A stretch of DNA of 64,000 bases from Paraburkholderia youngii (GTDB taxonomy: Bacteria; Pseudomonadota; Gammaproteobacteria; Burkholderiales; Burkholderiaceae). The position numbers were made by a program, and so were the translations under genes. Positions 29,415-39,747 of this stretch are shown here, piece after piece; position 1 is the stretch's first letter; each line of letters begins with the position of its first letter. A model generated the notes under the pieces. That model saw only the letters and a list, made by a program, of their open reading frames with translations. It searched no databases and was not told the DNA's origin. The stretch lies in NCBI RefSeq assembly GCF_013366925.1, contig NZ_JAALDK010000003.1, forward strand, positions 745,356 to 809,355. Direction: 5' to 3'.

Positions 29415-29777
29415 TCACCCGCGTCCGATCGCGCTAACATCAATCCGAGCGACATTGGCACTGACCGCGACGACCGACCGTTGGTCTTCCTTAATAAATG
29501 CGAAACCTGACCGATCTGGCGTTTCGATGAAGTCGATCTTCAGACCATCTAGCAAAACGCGGCTTTCTGCCGGCAAGAAAATTCGCAGTCCGTGGACCTC
29601 GATGGTCTCGTCGCCGGTCCGAGCCTCTACTTCGGCACTGAATTCGGCGTCATATCCAGAGCATCCGCCGGTCCTGACAAGAAGACGAAAACCAGCACTT
29701 GATGGCAAGCCGGAAAAACGCACCACACGGCGCATAAACTTTTCCGCGGCAGCGGTAACAGCAAATTTTGTCAACAT
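29415..29777 (-). CDS. IscA/HesB-like protein of the nif operon, one cysteine only
   Basis: 120 aa from 29777. The A-type iron-sulfur carrier fold is shown by FRLLVRTGGCSGYDAEF and GLRIFLPAESRVLLDGLKIDF. True IscA proteins end in a CGCG motif; here the C-terminus (VVAVSANVARIDVSAIGRG) has no cysteine. It cannot hold a cluster in the classical three-cysteine way. Such proteins are frequent between fdxN and nifZ in rhizobial nif operons; a cluster-delivery or structural role is inference. Confidence 0.88.
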   Translation of the reverse strand: MLTKFAVTAAAEKFMRRVVRFSGLPSSAGFRLLVRTGGCSGYDAEFSAEVEARTGDETIEVHGLRIFLPAESRVLLDGLKIDFIETPDRSGFAFIKEDQRSVVAVSANVARIDVSAIGRG

Positions 29778-29845
29778 GATGTCGGCATGGTAATAGTTAG
29801 TAATCCTTTGACGATTCGTCAATGTGCTGCCCGCGGCTAGCGATG

Positions 29846-30040
29846 CTAGCTCACCACAATGCACCCGTCCACGGGACAAACCGCCAAGCACTGCGGACTA
29901 TCAAACTGTCCTTCGCATACGGTACATTTCTTCGGATCGATTGCGAATACGCCAGCTTTCTCGCTTATGGCGACATTCGGGCACTGCGGCTCGCAGGCCG
30001 AGCAGCCGGTACAGGTTGAGGCAATGATCTTCAGGGGCAT
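29846..30040 (-). CDS. fdxN: 2[4Fe-4S] ferredoxin
   Basis: 64 aa from 30040, with AAGGAG upstream. The first cluster motif is C-x2-C-x2-C-x3-C ([11 protein letters not shown]). The second is an expanded C-x2-C-x8-C-x3-C ([17 protein letters not shown]), as in FdxN ferredoxins encoded next to nifB. Candidate electron donor to NifB or nitrogenase. Lies 66 bp downstream of nifB. Confidence 0.95.
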   Translation of the reverse strand: MPLKIIASTCTGCSACEPQCPNVAISEKAGVFAIDPKKCTVCEGQFDSPQCLAVCPVDGCIVVS

Positions 30041-30106
30041 AATGGCACTCCTTGTAAGATGGTTTGTATAGCGCGCGGGCAGCCGATCCATTTGTCCGTG
30101 TGCCGC

Positions 30107-31705
30107 TCAATCAGCAGCAGCCGTCGCAGTGATCGACGTCTTCTGCCGGATCCCGGGGGCGCCACGCTCCACGTGCACGGTCACGCCTTTCGTGATGCGG
30201 CTGCAATATTCGATGAACCATATCAGCGCGGCTTTTTCGATTGTTTCGTACGCGTACTGGTCCACCGGCTCAATGCCCGCCTGCGACAGCTCCTTGCGCG
30301 GACACAAACCGACCTTCGCAACCAGTACAGCGTGGCAATCGCTGATCGCGTGTATGAGCGGTGGCAGGCGATCTTCATCATCATGGCCGCCCCGACAATA
30401 CGACTCCACGCGGCGGTGTCCCACAAAGATCGCTCCGCCAGCGCTGACCTCGAAAATCTGGAACTCGGAGACATGCCCGAAATGTGCGTTCACGCGGCCG
30501 TCTCCCTTCGTCGCGACAGCGATCAGCACCTTCAGGTCGGTCGGCACTTCGCTCGCCTTCACCAAAGCCATTGCAGTCTGTTTCGCGTCGCGCTGCGCAT
30601 TGCGTTGCACTTCCACTCGGCGCTGAAGTTCCCGACGGTAATTAGCGTCGGACCTAGTTTCCATGTCGTCGATCCCGTCGAGCTTGAACTCGTCGCGGCG
30701 GTCCTCACTCAGTAGACCTACTGCGTCCGCACGGCACTGACGGCAATGGCGCATTAACGTAGCGCCTCCCTTGCAACGGTCGTGCACGACCATTAACTCG
30801 CTAGCAGTAGGGCCACGCTGTCCGTGCAGTCCGAAATACGTGCCATGCTCAGCGTCCGAGATGAGCGGCATGATATTGTGCAGGAAAGCACCGCGCTTCT
30901 TCACTTCGCTGTTCACCTCGATCAGGTGTTCGTCATTTATGCCCGGAATCAACACCGAGTTGATCTTCGTCAACACGCCGCGCGCCGTGAGCATTTCGAG
31001 CCCTTGCATTTGCCGCTCATGAAGGATCTGCGAGGCCTCCTTGCCCCTGACGCGCCGGTGGTCCCAAAAAATCCACGGATAGATCAATTCACCGACGTTG
31101 GGGTCCACCATATTGATGGTGATCGTCACATGCTCAACAGCGTTGCTGCAAATCTCATCGACAAAGTCCGGCAACGCTAGTCCGTTCGTTGACAGACATA
31201 GTTTGATGTCCGGAGCGCGCTCGCGGAGCATACGGAAAGTGTCAAAAGTCCTCTTCGGATTGGCGAGCGAGTCACCGGGACCCGCAACGCCCAACACCGT
31301 CAACTGCGGAATCTTGGCCGCGACGGCCAAAACCTTATTCACGGCCTGCTCCGGCGTCAGCTTCTCCGACACGACGCCGGGTCGCGACTCATTGGAACAG
31401 TCATATTTACGATTGCAGTAGTTGCATTGGATGTTGCAGGCGGGCGCCACCGCCACATGCATTCGCGCGTAATGGCGATGCGCTTCTTCCGAAAAACAAG
31501 GATGCTTGTTTATCCTTTCCCATACTTCTGCCGGCTCGCGCTCAGGCTCGTCCGACGAACTGCAGCCCGACTTGTCTGCGCGGCCGTGGGTGTCGCAGCC
31601 GTCGATCTGAACAAGCGCATGTCCGGTCACCCTCAGGGTTAGTGTCTTTTGGATACCGACAGGCGCAGTCGAGGACAGCGTGCTGGCATTCGCGCAATCT
31701 TGCAT
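30107..31705 (-). CDS. nifB: FeMo-cofactor biosynthesis protein NifB
   Basis: 532 aa. I place the start at 31705 (MQDCANAS) because GGAGAGA lies upstream and the promoter at 31749 would otherwise sit inside the gene. A radical-SAM domain (CNIQCNYCNRKYDC near residues 90-105) builds NifB-co, the 8Fe-9S-C precursor of FeMo-co, from SAM and K clusters. The C-terminal NifX-like domain (about 395-500, VATKGDGRVNAHFGHVSEF) binds the product. Head of the operon nifB-fdxN-iscA-nifZ-nifT-97aa-degT. Confidence 0.97.
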   Translation of the reverse strand: MQDCANASTLSSTAPVGIQKTLTLRVTGHALVQIDGCDTHGRADKSGCSSSDEPEREPAEVWERINKHPCFSEEAHRHYARMHVAVAPACNIQCNYCNRKYDCSNESRPGVVSEKLTPEQAVNKVLAVAAKIPQLTVLGVAGPGDSLANPKRTFDTFRMLRERAPDIKLCLSTNGLALPDFVDEICSNAVEHVTITINMVDPNVGELIYPWIFWDHRRVRGKEASQILHERQMQGLEMLTARGVLTKINSVLIPGINDEHLIEVNSEVKKRGAFLHNIMPLISDAEHGTYFGLHGQRGPTASELMVVHDRCKGGATLMRHCRQCRADAVGLLSEDRRDEFKLDGIDDMETRSDANYRRELQRRVEVQRNAQRDAKQTAMALVKASEVPTDLKVLIAVATKGDGRVNAHFGHVSEFQIFEVSAGGAIFVGHRRVESYCRGGHDDEDRLPPLIHAISDCHAVLVAKVGLCPRKELSQAGIEPVDQYAYETIEKAALIWFIEYCSRITKGVTVHVERGAPGIRQKTSITATAAAD

Positions 31706-31748
31706 GGATGTTCTCTCCAAAGCCTCCAGTGGTTCGCCGGCTTTACCA

Positions 31749-31763
31749 GCGAAATCCATGCCA
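31749..31763 (-). promoter_or_regulatory. Sigma-54 promoter of nifB
   Basis: Minus strand TGGCAT-N5-TCGC, two mismatches from consensus but with the invariant GG and GC ten bases apart. About 44 bp upstream of the chosen nifB start. Confidence 0.6.
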
Positions 31764-31861
31764 CTCACTCGAACTCCATTGGTATCGGTACGTGAGTTGG
31801 CCAACCAACTCAATCTTCTTGCTACGCGTCTTGACCAAAAGCCGACAACCAAGCCGTATTC

Positions 31862-31877
31862 TGTCGCTGTCACGACA
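31862..31877. promoter_or_regulatory. NifA upstream activator site (perfect)
   Basis: TGT-CGCTGTCACG-ACA, an exact TGT-N10-ACA. It lies about 100 bp upstream of the nifB -24 element and about 190 bp upstream of the nifV -24 element, so it can serve both divergent operons. Confidence 0.75.
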
Positions 31878-32064
31878 AAAATAACGCACTCGTCGTGAGC
31901 ACAAGTTGCTTTTGGTAGGCCACTATCCGCTCTCTATCACCCGGCACTGCCGCATTGCGCGTGGGGCATCCGCGATGCCTCTCCGCCTGAAGGGCAAGCT
32001 TCGGCCGCTCGTGTGGCGCCGACAGGGTACCGCGAAGCGTTGCTTTGACCTGTAGACCATCACC

Positions 32065-32079
32065 TGGCACAACGTTTGC
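32065..32079 (+). promoter_or_regulatory. Sigma-54 promoter of nifV
   Basis: TGGCAC-AACGT-TTGC, an exact match to the -24/-12 consensus, 32 bp upstream of the nifV start. The strongest sigma-54 site in the window. Confidence 0.88.
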
Positions 32080-32110
32080 GATACGTGGCCAACAGCTGAA
32101 GGGATCCGAC

Positions 32111-33247
32111 ATGAGCAACCCAATCATCAATGACACGACACTCCGCGACGGCGAGCAAACCGCTGGCGTCGCATTTCGCACGGAAGAAAAGTGCGCGATT
32201 GCCGCCGCACTGTCGCAGGCTGGCGTCGCCGAACTCGAAATCGGCATTCCAGCCATGGGCGAAGACGCAATGGCGTGCATTGATGCGATTGTCGACATGA
32301 ACCTCGACGCTCGTCTGATCGTTTGGGGGCGACTCACCGACGAGGACCTCAGCGCGGCATTACGCTGCGATGCCGACATGATTCATCTTTCGGTCCCGGT
32401 ATCGGATATTCACTTGCAACACAAGCTACGGCAGTCGCGTAGTTGGGTGTTAGCGCGGATCGCACGCGTCATTGGAAAGGCTGCGAAAAGCCACCCCAAG
32501 ATCTCCCTCGGTATGGAAGACGCCTCGCGGGCGGACCCCTCGTTCATCTTAGAAGTTGTGCGATGCGCAGAGCAGCATGGGGCTCAGCGCGTACGATTTG
32601 CGGACACCGTGGGCATATTGGACCCTTTCAAGACATTCCACGCTATCGCAGCAATCCGCGTCGCCGTGGACCTGGAGATCGAAATCCATTCGCACGACGA
32701 CCTCGGACTCGCCACCGCCAACACGCTGGCGGCCCTCTCAGCAGGGGCGACCCACGCCAGCACTACCGTCAACGGCCTGGGTGAGGGGGCCGGCAATGCA
32801 GCGCTTGAGGAGGTCGTCATGGGCACGCGACATCTGCTCCGACGAGACACAGGCATTGACGCAACTGCGTTACGCGACATCTCATCGCTGGTCGAACGGG
32901 CGTCTGGCCGCGCTATTTCCTCCAACAAGAGCATTGTTGGTAAGGACGTCTTTATGTACGAGTCAGGCATTCCTACCGACGGCCTTTCGAAGCTCCCCAC
33001 GACCTACGAGGGATTCGATCCCGCAGAACTAGGCCAGCAACGGTCGACGATACTCGGCAAGCATTCTGGATCTCAAAGTGTACGTGACGTCTACGACGCT
33101 CTTGGCGTCACAGTGTCCGAGCGGCTTGTGCCTCAGTTGCTTGCACGTATCCGGTCATTTTCCACACAGTACAAACAGGCGCCGGGGACAGCCGATCTGC
33201 ATCGCTTCCTGACGCAAGCACGTGGCACCCGAGTTAAGGTGTCTTGA
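32111..33247 (+). CDS. nifV: Homocitrate synthase
   Basis: 378 aa from 32111. The HMGL-like TIM barrel shows [33 protein letters not shown] and [15 protein letters not shown]. It condenses acetyl-CoA with 2-oxoglutarate to R-homocitrate, the organic ligand of FeMo-co. Many rhizobia lack nifV and depend on plant homocitrate; its presence fits beta-rhizobia able to fix nitrogen with less plant support. Heads nifV-nifW-fixABCX-TPR. Confidence 0.96.
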   Translation: MSNPIINDTTLRDGEQTAGVAFRTEEKCAIAAALSQAGVAELEIGIPAMGEDAMACIDAIVDMNLDARLIVWGRLTDEDLSAALRCDADMIHLSVPVSDIHLQHKLRQSRSWVLARIARVIGKAAKSHPKISLGMEDASRADPSFILEVVRCAEQHGAQRVRFADTVGILDPFKTFHAIAAIRVAVDLEIEIHSHDDLGLATANTLAALSAGATHASTTVNGLGEGAGNAALEEVVMGTRHLLRRDTGIDATALRDISSLVERASGRAISSNKSIVGKDVFMYESGIPTDGLSKLPTTYEGFDPAELGQQRSTILGKHSGSQSVRDVYDALGVTVSERLVPQLLARIRSFSTQYKQAPGTADLHRFLTQARGTRVKVS

Positions 33248-33288
33248 GGCCGTCATCGGGTGCGCATTGGTCCAATAGGAGAAACGAC

Positions 33289-33627
33289 GTGCAAGAGGTT
33301 ACCGAACAACTGCATCGCCTGTCGTCCGCGGAAGACTTCCTGCGATTCTTTGACATTTCATTCGACGAGAAGGTAGTGAACGTCAGCCGCCTGCACATTC
33401 TCAAGCGTTTTTTTCAGTACATCGAGGAACAGAAGGGGCTACCGCGTAACAACGCGGCGGCTGTGTTCTCTATCTATCGATGTTTACTGAATAAGGCCTA
33501 CAACGACTTCGTCGTGTCCACGCCCGCAGAGCAAAAGGTTTTCAGAGTCTTTCAGGAAGCGGATGGACGGCGGGTCGTCTCAATTGACCAGCTGCGCGCG
33601 TCGCTGCCAGCACGCGGCGACGCCTGA
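33289..33627 (+). CDS. nifW: Nitrogenase-stabilising protein NifW
   Basis: 112 aa from a GTG at 33289 preceded by AGGAG. The sequence matches NifW (LSSAEDFLRFFDISFDEKVV, LHILKRFFQYIEEQ). NifW associates with the MoFe protein and is thought to protect it or help its maturation. It lies 41 bp after nifV and 13 bp before fixA. Confidence 0.94.
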   Translation: MQEVTEQLHRLSSAEDFLRFFDISFDEKVVNVSRLHILKRFFQYIEEQKGLPRNNAAAVFSIYRCLLNKAYNDFVVSTPAEQKVFRVFQEADGRRVVSIDQLRASLPARGDA

Positions 33628-33640
33628 CCCGGAGTACCCA

Positions 33641-34489
33641 ATGCATATTGTCGTTTGCATCAAGCAGGTACCGGACTCGGCACAGATCCGCGTTCACCCT
33701 GTCACCAACACCATCATGCGTCAAGGCGTCCCAGCCATCGTCAACCCTTACGATCTGTTCTCGCTGGAGGAAGCGCTGAGGCTAAAGGACCGCTTTGGCG
33801 GTACTGTAACCACACTCTGCATGGGGCCGCCGCAGGCTGAAGACGCACTTCGCAAATGCGTCAGCTATGGGGCCGACGAGGCTGTACTCGTCACCGATCG
33901 CGCTTTCGCTGGCGCCGACACGCTGGCAACGTCATATGCGCTGGCTGCCGCGATCCGACAAATCGCCAAGGAACAGCCGGTCGATATGATCTTTACTGGC
34001 AAGCAGACTATCGACGGCGACACTGCCCAGGTCGGCCCCGGCATCGCTACACGCATGGGCTTCCAGTTGCTCACTTACGTGTCCAGGATCGTGGAAATCG
34101 ACCTCGCCGCACGCTCGATCGTCGTCGAGCGTCGCGCAGAAGGCGGCGTACACGTACTCAAAACTCGATTGCCATGCTTGGTGACGATGCTTGAGAACAC
34201 CAACGAACTTCGCTTCGCGACGCTGCCCAGAATGATCCACGCGGCAGCTTTTCCGGTACGGAAATGGAATCGCGAGCAGGCTGGCATCGAGGACGTTAGC
34301 AAAATTGGGCTGAAAGGCTCACATACCGTAGTGAGCAAAGTGTTCGGCCCAACACCGCGCGAGCAAAAAGCCGAGATGCTCACACTGGATATGGCGAGCC
34401 TGCGCGGCGTCTCGTTGGATCTGGTGCATAGGATGTTCGCTCGCCATCCGACTTTGGAGGCAGACGTGCTAATGAAGAGGACCTTATGA
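33641..34489 (+). CDS. fixA: Electron-transfer flavoprotein beta-type subunit FixA
   Basis: 282 aa. ETF beta fold: MHIVVCIKQVPDSAQIRV at the start, GADTLATSYALAAAI and the signature TGKQTIDGDTAQVGPGIA. With FixB, FixC and FixX it forms the complex that bifurcates electrons from NADH to quinone and to ferredoxin/flavodoxin for nitrogenase. Overlaps fixB by 4 bp (ATGA). Confidence 0.96.
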   Translation: MHIVVCIKQVPDSAQIRVHPVTNTIMRQGVPAIVNPYDLFSLEEALRLKDRFGGTVTTLCMGPPQAEDALRKCVSYGADEAVLVTDRAFAGADTLATSYALAAAIRQIAKEQPVDMIFTGKQTIDGDTAQVGPGIATRMGFQLLTYVSRIVEIDLAARSIVVERRAEGGVHVLKTRLPCLVTMLENTNELRFATLPRMIHAAAFPVRKWNREQAGIEDVSKIGLKGSHTVVSKVFGPTPREQKAEMLTLDMASLRGVSLDLVHRMFARHPTLEADVLMKRTL

Positions 34490-35604
34490 ACTCGACCGTT
34501 GCCGCGAAAAAGCAGCCGGCCTTGAATGCCAGAGGCCGCAACCTGGAGCTACCCGAACATCTAAAAAACTACACCGGTGTCTGGGTCTTCCTTGAGCACG
34601 ACCGCGGCCACGTGCATAACGTGTCGTGGGAGCTGCTCGGCGAGGCCCGCAAGCTTGCAGACAAACTTGGCAGCAACGTCTGCGTGGCGGTGCTCGGCGG
34701 CACGGATGAGCCCCTCGAAAAGTTTTCAACTGAGGCGTTCAGCCTTGGAGCAGACAAAGCCTATGTCATTCACGACCCAGTGTTGCGTGGCTACCGCAAT
34801 GAGCCATTCACGAAGGGGCTGACCGATCTGGTCAACAAGTACCGCCCTGAAATTTTACTGCTCGGCGCGACCTCGATGGGCCGGGATCTCGCCGGCTCCG
34901 TTGCTACAACCCTGCTCACCGGGCTCACCGCCGACTGCACCGAACTGAACATCGATCCGACCTCCCGGGCACTGGCGGCCACTCGTCCGACGTTTGGCGG
35001 CTCGCTGCTCTGCACGATCATGACGCTTGCATATCGACCGCAGATGGCGACGGTACGCCCACGGGTCATGGCGATGCCCTCAGCGCAAGAAGGCCGCGTC
35101 GGCGAGATCGTGCAGGAAACACTGGGGCTCGTCGAAGCCGACATTGTCACCAAATTGCTCGACTTTGTCGCTGATGCGACGAGCTCTCGGATCAACCTTC
35201 CGTATGCGGATGTGATCGTCAGCGGCGGCAAGGGTCTCAAAACTCCGGAGAATTTTCAACTCGCGTTTGATCTGGCGCGCGTACTCCGTGGCGAAGTCGG
35301 CGCTACGCGCCCGTGCGTGCAGGCAGGTTGGGTCGCGGCGGATCGACAGGTCGGGCAAACTGGCAAAACCGTGCGGCCGAAACTTTATATCGCAGCCGGC
35401 ATCTCGGGGGCAATCCAGCATCGCGTCGGCATGGAAAGCTCGGACGTGATTGTCGCAATCAACACCGATCCGAACGCACCTATTTTCGAATACGCGCATT
35501 ACGGCATCGTCGGAGACGCACTGCAGTTTCTGCCCGCGCTAACGCACGCCTGCAAGGAACACTTGGCACTTCGGCAAATGCGAGACACCAGGAGAGTTAG
35601 ATGA
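34486..35604 (+). CDS. fixB: Electron-transfer flavoprotein alpha-type subunit FixB
   Basis: 372 aa. The C-terminal FAD-binding domain carries [38 protein letters not shown] and a [20 protein letters not shown] signature (alpha-ETF). The N-terminus (1-35) is a short extension. Overlaps fixA and fixC by 4 bp each, so the complex is made in balance. Confidence 0.96.
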   Translation: MNSTVAAKKQPALNARGRNLELPEHLKNYTGVWVFLEHDRGHVHNVSWELLGEARKLADKLGSNVCVAVLGGTDEPLEKFSTEAFSLGADKAYVIHDPVLRGYRNEPFTKGLTDLVNKYRPEILLLGATSMGRDLAGSVATTLLTGLTADCTELNIDPTSRALAATRPTFGGSLLCTIMTLAYRPQMATVRPRVMAMPSAQEGRVGEIVQETLGLVEADIVTKLLDFVADATSSRINLPYADVIVSGGKGLKTPENFQLAFDLARVLRGEVGATRPCVQAGWVAADRQVGQTGKTVRPKLYIAAGISGAIQHRVGMESSDVIVAINTDPNAPIFEYAHYGIVGDALQFLPALTHACKEHLALRQMRDTRRVR

Positions 35605-36914
35605 GAGAATCGTCGCAATTCGACGCGATCGTCGTGGGTGCCGGACCGTCGGGCAACGCTGCGGCCTATGTTATGGCTAAGGGTGGACTGAAAGTACTTC
35701 AAATCGAGCGCGGCGAATATCCCGGTAGCAAGAACGTTCAAGGCGCGATTCTTTACGCCAGTGCACTTCAAGAAATCATCCCAGACTTCCGTGACGACGC
35801 GCCACTTGAGCGCCACATCATTGAACAGCGCATGTGGATGCTCGACGATACTTCGTTTGTAGGCACACACGCGCGTAGCGACGACTATAACAACCCCCCG
35901 TATAACCGCTACACGATCATACGGGCGCAATTCGACAAGTGGTTTTCGTCGAAGGTCCGTGAGGCCGGTGCCTTACTGATCTGCGAGACCACGGTGAATG
36001 ACCTGATTCTGGACGGAGACCAAGTTGTCGGCGTCCAGTGCGACCGCGAACACGGCGAAGTTTATGCGGATGTCGTGATTCTCGCGGACGGCGTCAACTC
36101 AACTTTGGCCCGCAAAGCGGGCTTCCATGGTGAGATCGAAGCGCGCAACGTCGCACTAGCCGTGAAAGAGATCCTCTTCATGCCCGAGGAGACAATTCGC
36201 GAGAGGTTTAACGTTGCCGATCAAGAAGGCGTTGTAATAGAGATGGTTGGACGAATCACAGATGGCATGGCAGGAACTGGGTTTCTTTACACGAACAAGG
36301 AGTCGCTGACGATCGGCGTCGGCTGTATGCTGAGCGACTTCAAGAAAAACTCTAATCGCACAACCCCGTATCTGCTTCTCGAGAAAATGAAGCGTCACCC
36401 GTCCATCGCTCCCCTTATCGCGGGTGGCGAGATGAAGGAGTACTGCGCGCATCTCATTCCCGAAGGAGGGTTTAATGCGATCCCGCAAGTATACGGTAAC
36501 GGCTGGATGATCGTCGGTGACTCGGGCGGCTTCGTCAACGCCGCGCACCGAGAAGGCTCGAATCTCGCAATGACGACGGGGCGCCTCGCTGCCGAGACAG
36601 CAATAGCCGCCAAAGCGGCCGGCCGCCACGGCTACCGTGCCAGCACGCTGTCAGCGTATAAGGCCGCGCTAGACAAGAGTTTCGTGATGAAGGACTTGCA
36701 CAAGTACCGCGATATGCCGAAGGTCTTACACCATAATCCCCAGTTCTTTACCACATACCCTGATCTCGTCGCGAAAGCGGCCCGCACTATGATGACGGTC
36801 GATGGCATCGACAAGAAGACCAAGAAGCGCGAGGTCATAACCAGCTTCCGTAAAAGTCGCTCGGTGACAGGGCTGATCGGCGACGCATACAAATTCTGGA
36901 GGGCTTTCCGATGA
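35601..36914 (+). CDS. fixC: Flavoprotein oxidoreductase FixC
   Basis: 437 aa. N-terminal dinucleotide-binding motif [14 protein letters not shown] and a second FAD-contact region ([16 protein letters not shown]). Homologous to ETF:quinone oxidoreductase; with FixX it passes electrons to the quinone branch. A C-terminal [19 protein letters not shown] region binds FAD. Overlaps fixX by 4 bp. Confidence 0.96.
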   Translation: MRESSQFDAIVVGAGPSGNAAAYVMAKGGLKVLQIERGEYPGSKNVQGAILYASALQEIIPDFRDDAPLERHIIEQRMWMLDDTSFVGTHARSDDYNNPPYNRYTIIRAQFDKWFSSKVREAGALLICETTVNDLILDGDQVVGVQCDREHGEVYADVVILADGVNSTLARKAGFHGEIEARNVALAVKEILFMPEETIRERFNVADQEGVVIEMVGRITDGMAGTGFLYTNKESLTIGVGCMLSDFKKNSNRTTPYLLLEKMKRHPSIAPLIAGGEMKEYCAHLIPEGGFNAIPQVYGNGWMIVGDSGGFVNAAHREGSNLAMTTGRLAAETAIAAKAAGRHGYRASTLSAYKAALDKSFVMKDLHKYRDMPKVLHHNPQFFTTYPDLVAKAARTMMTVDGIDKKTKKREVITSFRKSRSVTGLIGDAYKFWRAFR

Positions 36915-37213
36915 ATAATACGACCACTGCCAACATCGACGAAAAGCTGTTTCAAAATCGCTACCGAGTGGACGTCGGGCGGCCGCACGTCCGCATAAAA
37001 GACGTGGACATTTGCACAAATGATTGCACAGAAAAGAGCTGTACATTCGTGTGTCCCGCCTCCTGCTATCGGAACGAGAACGACGGCTCAGTCACGTTGG
37101 TCACCGACGGCTGCCTCGAATGCGGTAGTTGCCGCATTTTGTGCACCGAACACCATAATGTTGAATGGGCCTATCCGCGCGGGGGATATGGCATACAGTT
37201 CAAATTCGGCTAA
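36911..37213 (+). CDS. fixX: Ferredoxin-like protein FixX
   Basis: 100 aa. C-terminal iron-sulfur region with [11 protein letters not shown], plus [18 protein letters not shown] earlier, the usual FixX layout for a [4Fe-4S] cluster next to a degenerate second site. Partner of FixC. Confidence 0.95.
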   Translation: MNNTTTANIDEKLFQNRYRVDVGRPHVRIKDVDICTNDCTEKSCTFVCPASCYRNENDGSVTLVTDGCLECGSCRILCTEHHNVEWAYPRGGYGIQFKFG

Positions 37214-37272
37214 ACGAACAAGCTCAGTATCGCTCCGCGGCTGAGCGCCTTATCACATCCGGAGAAACTTTG

Positions 37273-37776
37273 ATGAATCTCATTACTGGTATCGAGTCGA
37301 CGGATCTGTTCGGCGGTGAAGTCCCGGCCGGCGTACTACAGCTGATCGAGAGAACCCGCCGCGGCAGCGATGACGATGTGGCCGCCGCGTTGTGGACCAC
37401 CATCCTGTCCTATCCGCGCTGCCTGCCACCCTACTATCTGCTATATAAGTTCCATGCAAACCGGGGAGAACTTGGCGAGGCGCATAGAGTTGCAACGAGG
37501 GCTTTGGCGGTCGCTGCCTGGGAAGCGTCGATCAGCAGTGATTGGTGCGCGGTGCAGCCGGGCGACGCGGACTTCTCCATTCCCGGGCCGCCGCGCTTTT
37601 GGCTCTTTACGCTGAAGGCGCTTGCGTTCATCAGCGTACGGCGTGGCGAACGGGCCCTTGCACTGAAGCTGATTGCCAAACTACGCTGGCTGGACCCGAT
37701 TGATTGCATCGGTTTCGAGGTCGTCGAAGCCTTACTCGCGCAGTCAGAACACGGCAATCGCAAACTGACGAATTGA
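37273..37776 (+). CDS. TPR-like protein following fixX
   Basis: 167 aa from 37273, 59 bp after fixX. Helical repeats look like tetratricopeptide pairs (LYKFHANRGELGEAHRVATR, LKALAFISVRRGERALALKL). Similar small proteins are found at the end of nif/fix operons but their role is not known. By position it is expressed with fixABCX and may be an assembly or interaction factor. Confidence 0.8.
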   Translation: MNLITGIESTDLFGGEVPAGVLQLIERTRRGSDDDVAAALWTTILSYPRCLPPYYLLYKFHANRGELGEAHRVATRALAVAAWEASISSDWCAVQPGDADFSIPGPPRFWLFTLKALAFISVRRGERALALKLIAKLRWLDPIDCIGFEVVEALLAQSEHGNRKLTN

Positions 37777-37908
37777 CAGACAGCAATTCGTCACTAGAAG
37801 GGGAACTCCCACGATTCATTGGAGCTTTTCCGCTGCCCAATCGAAATGCGCGGTCAGCTTTGTGATGCTCAATCCTTCCGGCACGGTGCATAGCACCTTC
37901 TCAACAAC

Positions 37909-38079
37909 ATGCAGACCATGACTTCGTGCGTGTTCGGTGCGGAAGGCAATCCCGGTATCGTCAATGTCGCGTCTACCTTCATGCAGGCGTGCACATCAAT
38001 CCGTGCCGAAGGTTGCGAGCGAGTTCCGGACCTCGCCGCTGACGGCGTCGCAATCCCCGAACAGCTAATGCAATTCTAG
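37909..38079 (+). CDS. Doubtful 56-aa ORF
   Basis: An open frame too short to be distinctive, starting at one of two nearby ATGs (37909 or 37918) and ending at a TAG at 38077. Composition is protein-like (Val/Ala-rich, four Cys). No ribosome-binding site of note. Could be a gene remnant. Confidence 0.2.
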   Translation: MQTMTSCVFGAEGNPGIVNVASTFMQACTSIRAEGCERVPDLAADGVAIPEQLMQF

Positions 38080-38134
38080 TTCGAAAAGCATGAGTACAAC
38101 GGGCCGCCAGCGGAGTTGAGCATCCTTTCGTGCG

Positions 38135-38338
38135 ATGTTGGGGGCGGCTGTTCTGCTCGTATCAGTAGCAATCCAGTTGGCCGGATGCAATGGAGACGAT
38201 GTGGCACCGCCGCTTACTGACAAGGAGCCAAGTCAACCATTCGCATTCGGCCAGTCTACACCGCCCGGTACCGTTACTCCATCGACCGCACCATCGCGGC
38301 CACCCCCGACGTCGACGACCGAAGTGGGCGCAAAGTAG
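38135..38338 (+). CDS. Possible small lipoprotein
   Basis: 67 aa. The N-terminus looks like a lipoprotein signal: hydrophobic AAVLLVSVAIQLAGC with the lipobox LAGC and Cys18, then an Asn and a Pro/Thr/Ser-rich tail (PPGTVTPSTAPSRPPPTST). If real it is a lipid-anchored peptide. No family, and the ribosome-binding site is weak. Confidence 0.4.
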   Translation: MLGAAVLLVSVAIQLAGCNGDDVAPPLTDKEPSQPFAFGQSTPPGTVTPSTAPSRPPPTSTTEVGAK

Positions 38339-39211
38339 ACGCGCTCGGGTGGCCACGCGTGGGTAGTGCAAACCGGTCGACCCGACAGCTACAGATTATG
38401 TCGTCGTTGACGCTCGGGCCGTCATGCCCGGGATAAAGCGATGCGCGCGCCATTGAGGCAAAGCGTGATGCAGACGCGTGGACACCGTCAGGACGGCAAG
38501 CCCGACTGGATGCCTGCTCGTCGTGCAACCTGCCGAAGTGGCGGAGGGCGTCAAGACGCCAACCGTCGTGCGGGCGTCGGTTTATTACGCAGATCCGACC
38601 ACCCCAACCCACGCACGACATTTGTCGGCGAGGCGGAAACATTCGAACGGGCTACACGATCGTCCACTCTCGATTCAATCGAGCCAACCAGTCGGACTGG
38701 TTGCATCGCCACATTCGGACAGAACCTGCCGGGCAATCGGTACAAGCTGATACGCTTCACACCGTGCTCTTCGCAATGCGGTTTTTGTTAAGGTCATGTC
38801 ACTCATCCCTAGCTGGCAGGTTGACGACCATCGTCAACGGGATAACGCCCCGTTCACGTCAGCCTCATCGCAAGGGCTTCCACACCACTACGGACGGCTT
38901 CCCCTCGTTGCGGCATCGGAGTTTTTCGTCATGGTGTTTGTCCTTTGTCATTTCCAGCCGTCAGGTCCGTAAGTCGGACCGGTTCGCAACTAACGATACT
39001 CTTACTTGAACAGCAGCGCTTTGATATCACACAGACTGAATCGAACCCTGAAGCATAGGACATCGCGCAACTGATGACCGCCGCTGGGAAGCGATGACTG
39101 TGGGTCACGGCGATCTCGCATCCTAAGCACGCGATCGTACTCGGTCAATTCAGCAATGTCACAGTGACTCTCTGACTGCTCAGAGCCCAACTGATAGATT
39201 AGGTTCCATTC

Positions 39212-39418
39212 TCATTCTCCTTCGCGAATACGCGTGGATACTTCTGCGATTGTCATTTCACCAATGTGACGCGAAAGCGAATGAAAGAACATTTCATCAA
39301 AGAGCTCTTCCGATTCTTTGAAAGCTCTTGCTGGATTCTCCTCAACGAAAGCGTAGGCTTCTTCGTGAGCAAGGTCGAGAAGTTTATGAATCTGTCTTTT
39401 ATGCATCGTGAACAGCAT
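39212..39418 (-). CDS. Hypothetical 68-aa protein
   Basis: From 39418 (MLFTMHKRQIHKL); an ATG at 39406 is equally possible. An acidic, helix-rich sequence (LDLAHEEAYAFVEENPARAF, EELFDEMFFHSL) with lower G+C than its neighbours. Not recognised. Confidence 0.4.
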   Translation of the reverse strand: MLFTMHKRQIHKLLDLAHEEAYAFVEENPARAFKESEELFDEMFFHSLSRHIGEMTIAEVSTRIREGE

Positions 39419-39747
39419 ATCAACTAAAAATAAAGGCGCACACTGATTAAATGGCTGCATTTCTGCGTTCTAATACGTGCGAGCATTGCCACCAGCCACC
39501 TCGCTCGTAGTTTGAGCGCCCCGTTTCTTCGGTACGCATATGAGCAATTTCTGTATGGCTTGCAACGCAGTTCACCGCCGAAGCGACGCAGCAGCGTGGC
39601 CTCGCGGTTCAGCGCCAAGCCCGATTGGCGCATGCGGGACCTTGCAAAGGTTGCAGAACGGACAAGCGTGTATACCCGGCTCGCGCTGCGCCATAAGCAC
39701 ATGCTCGGGGGTCAAGTCCACCTGTTCTCTTGTCCCGGTTTGCGAAT

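Larger units (their letters stand above)
37777..39211. other. 1.4 kb of mostly non-coding or decayed DNA
   Basis: Follows the fix operon. Apart from the doubtful small genes listed, no frame on either strand has a family match, and no operon-like arrangement is seen. I found no recognisable IS ends. Confidence 0.4.
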
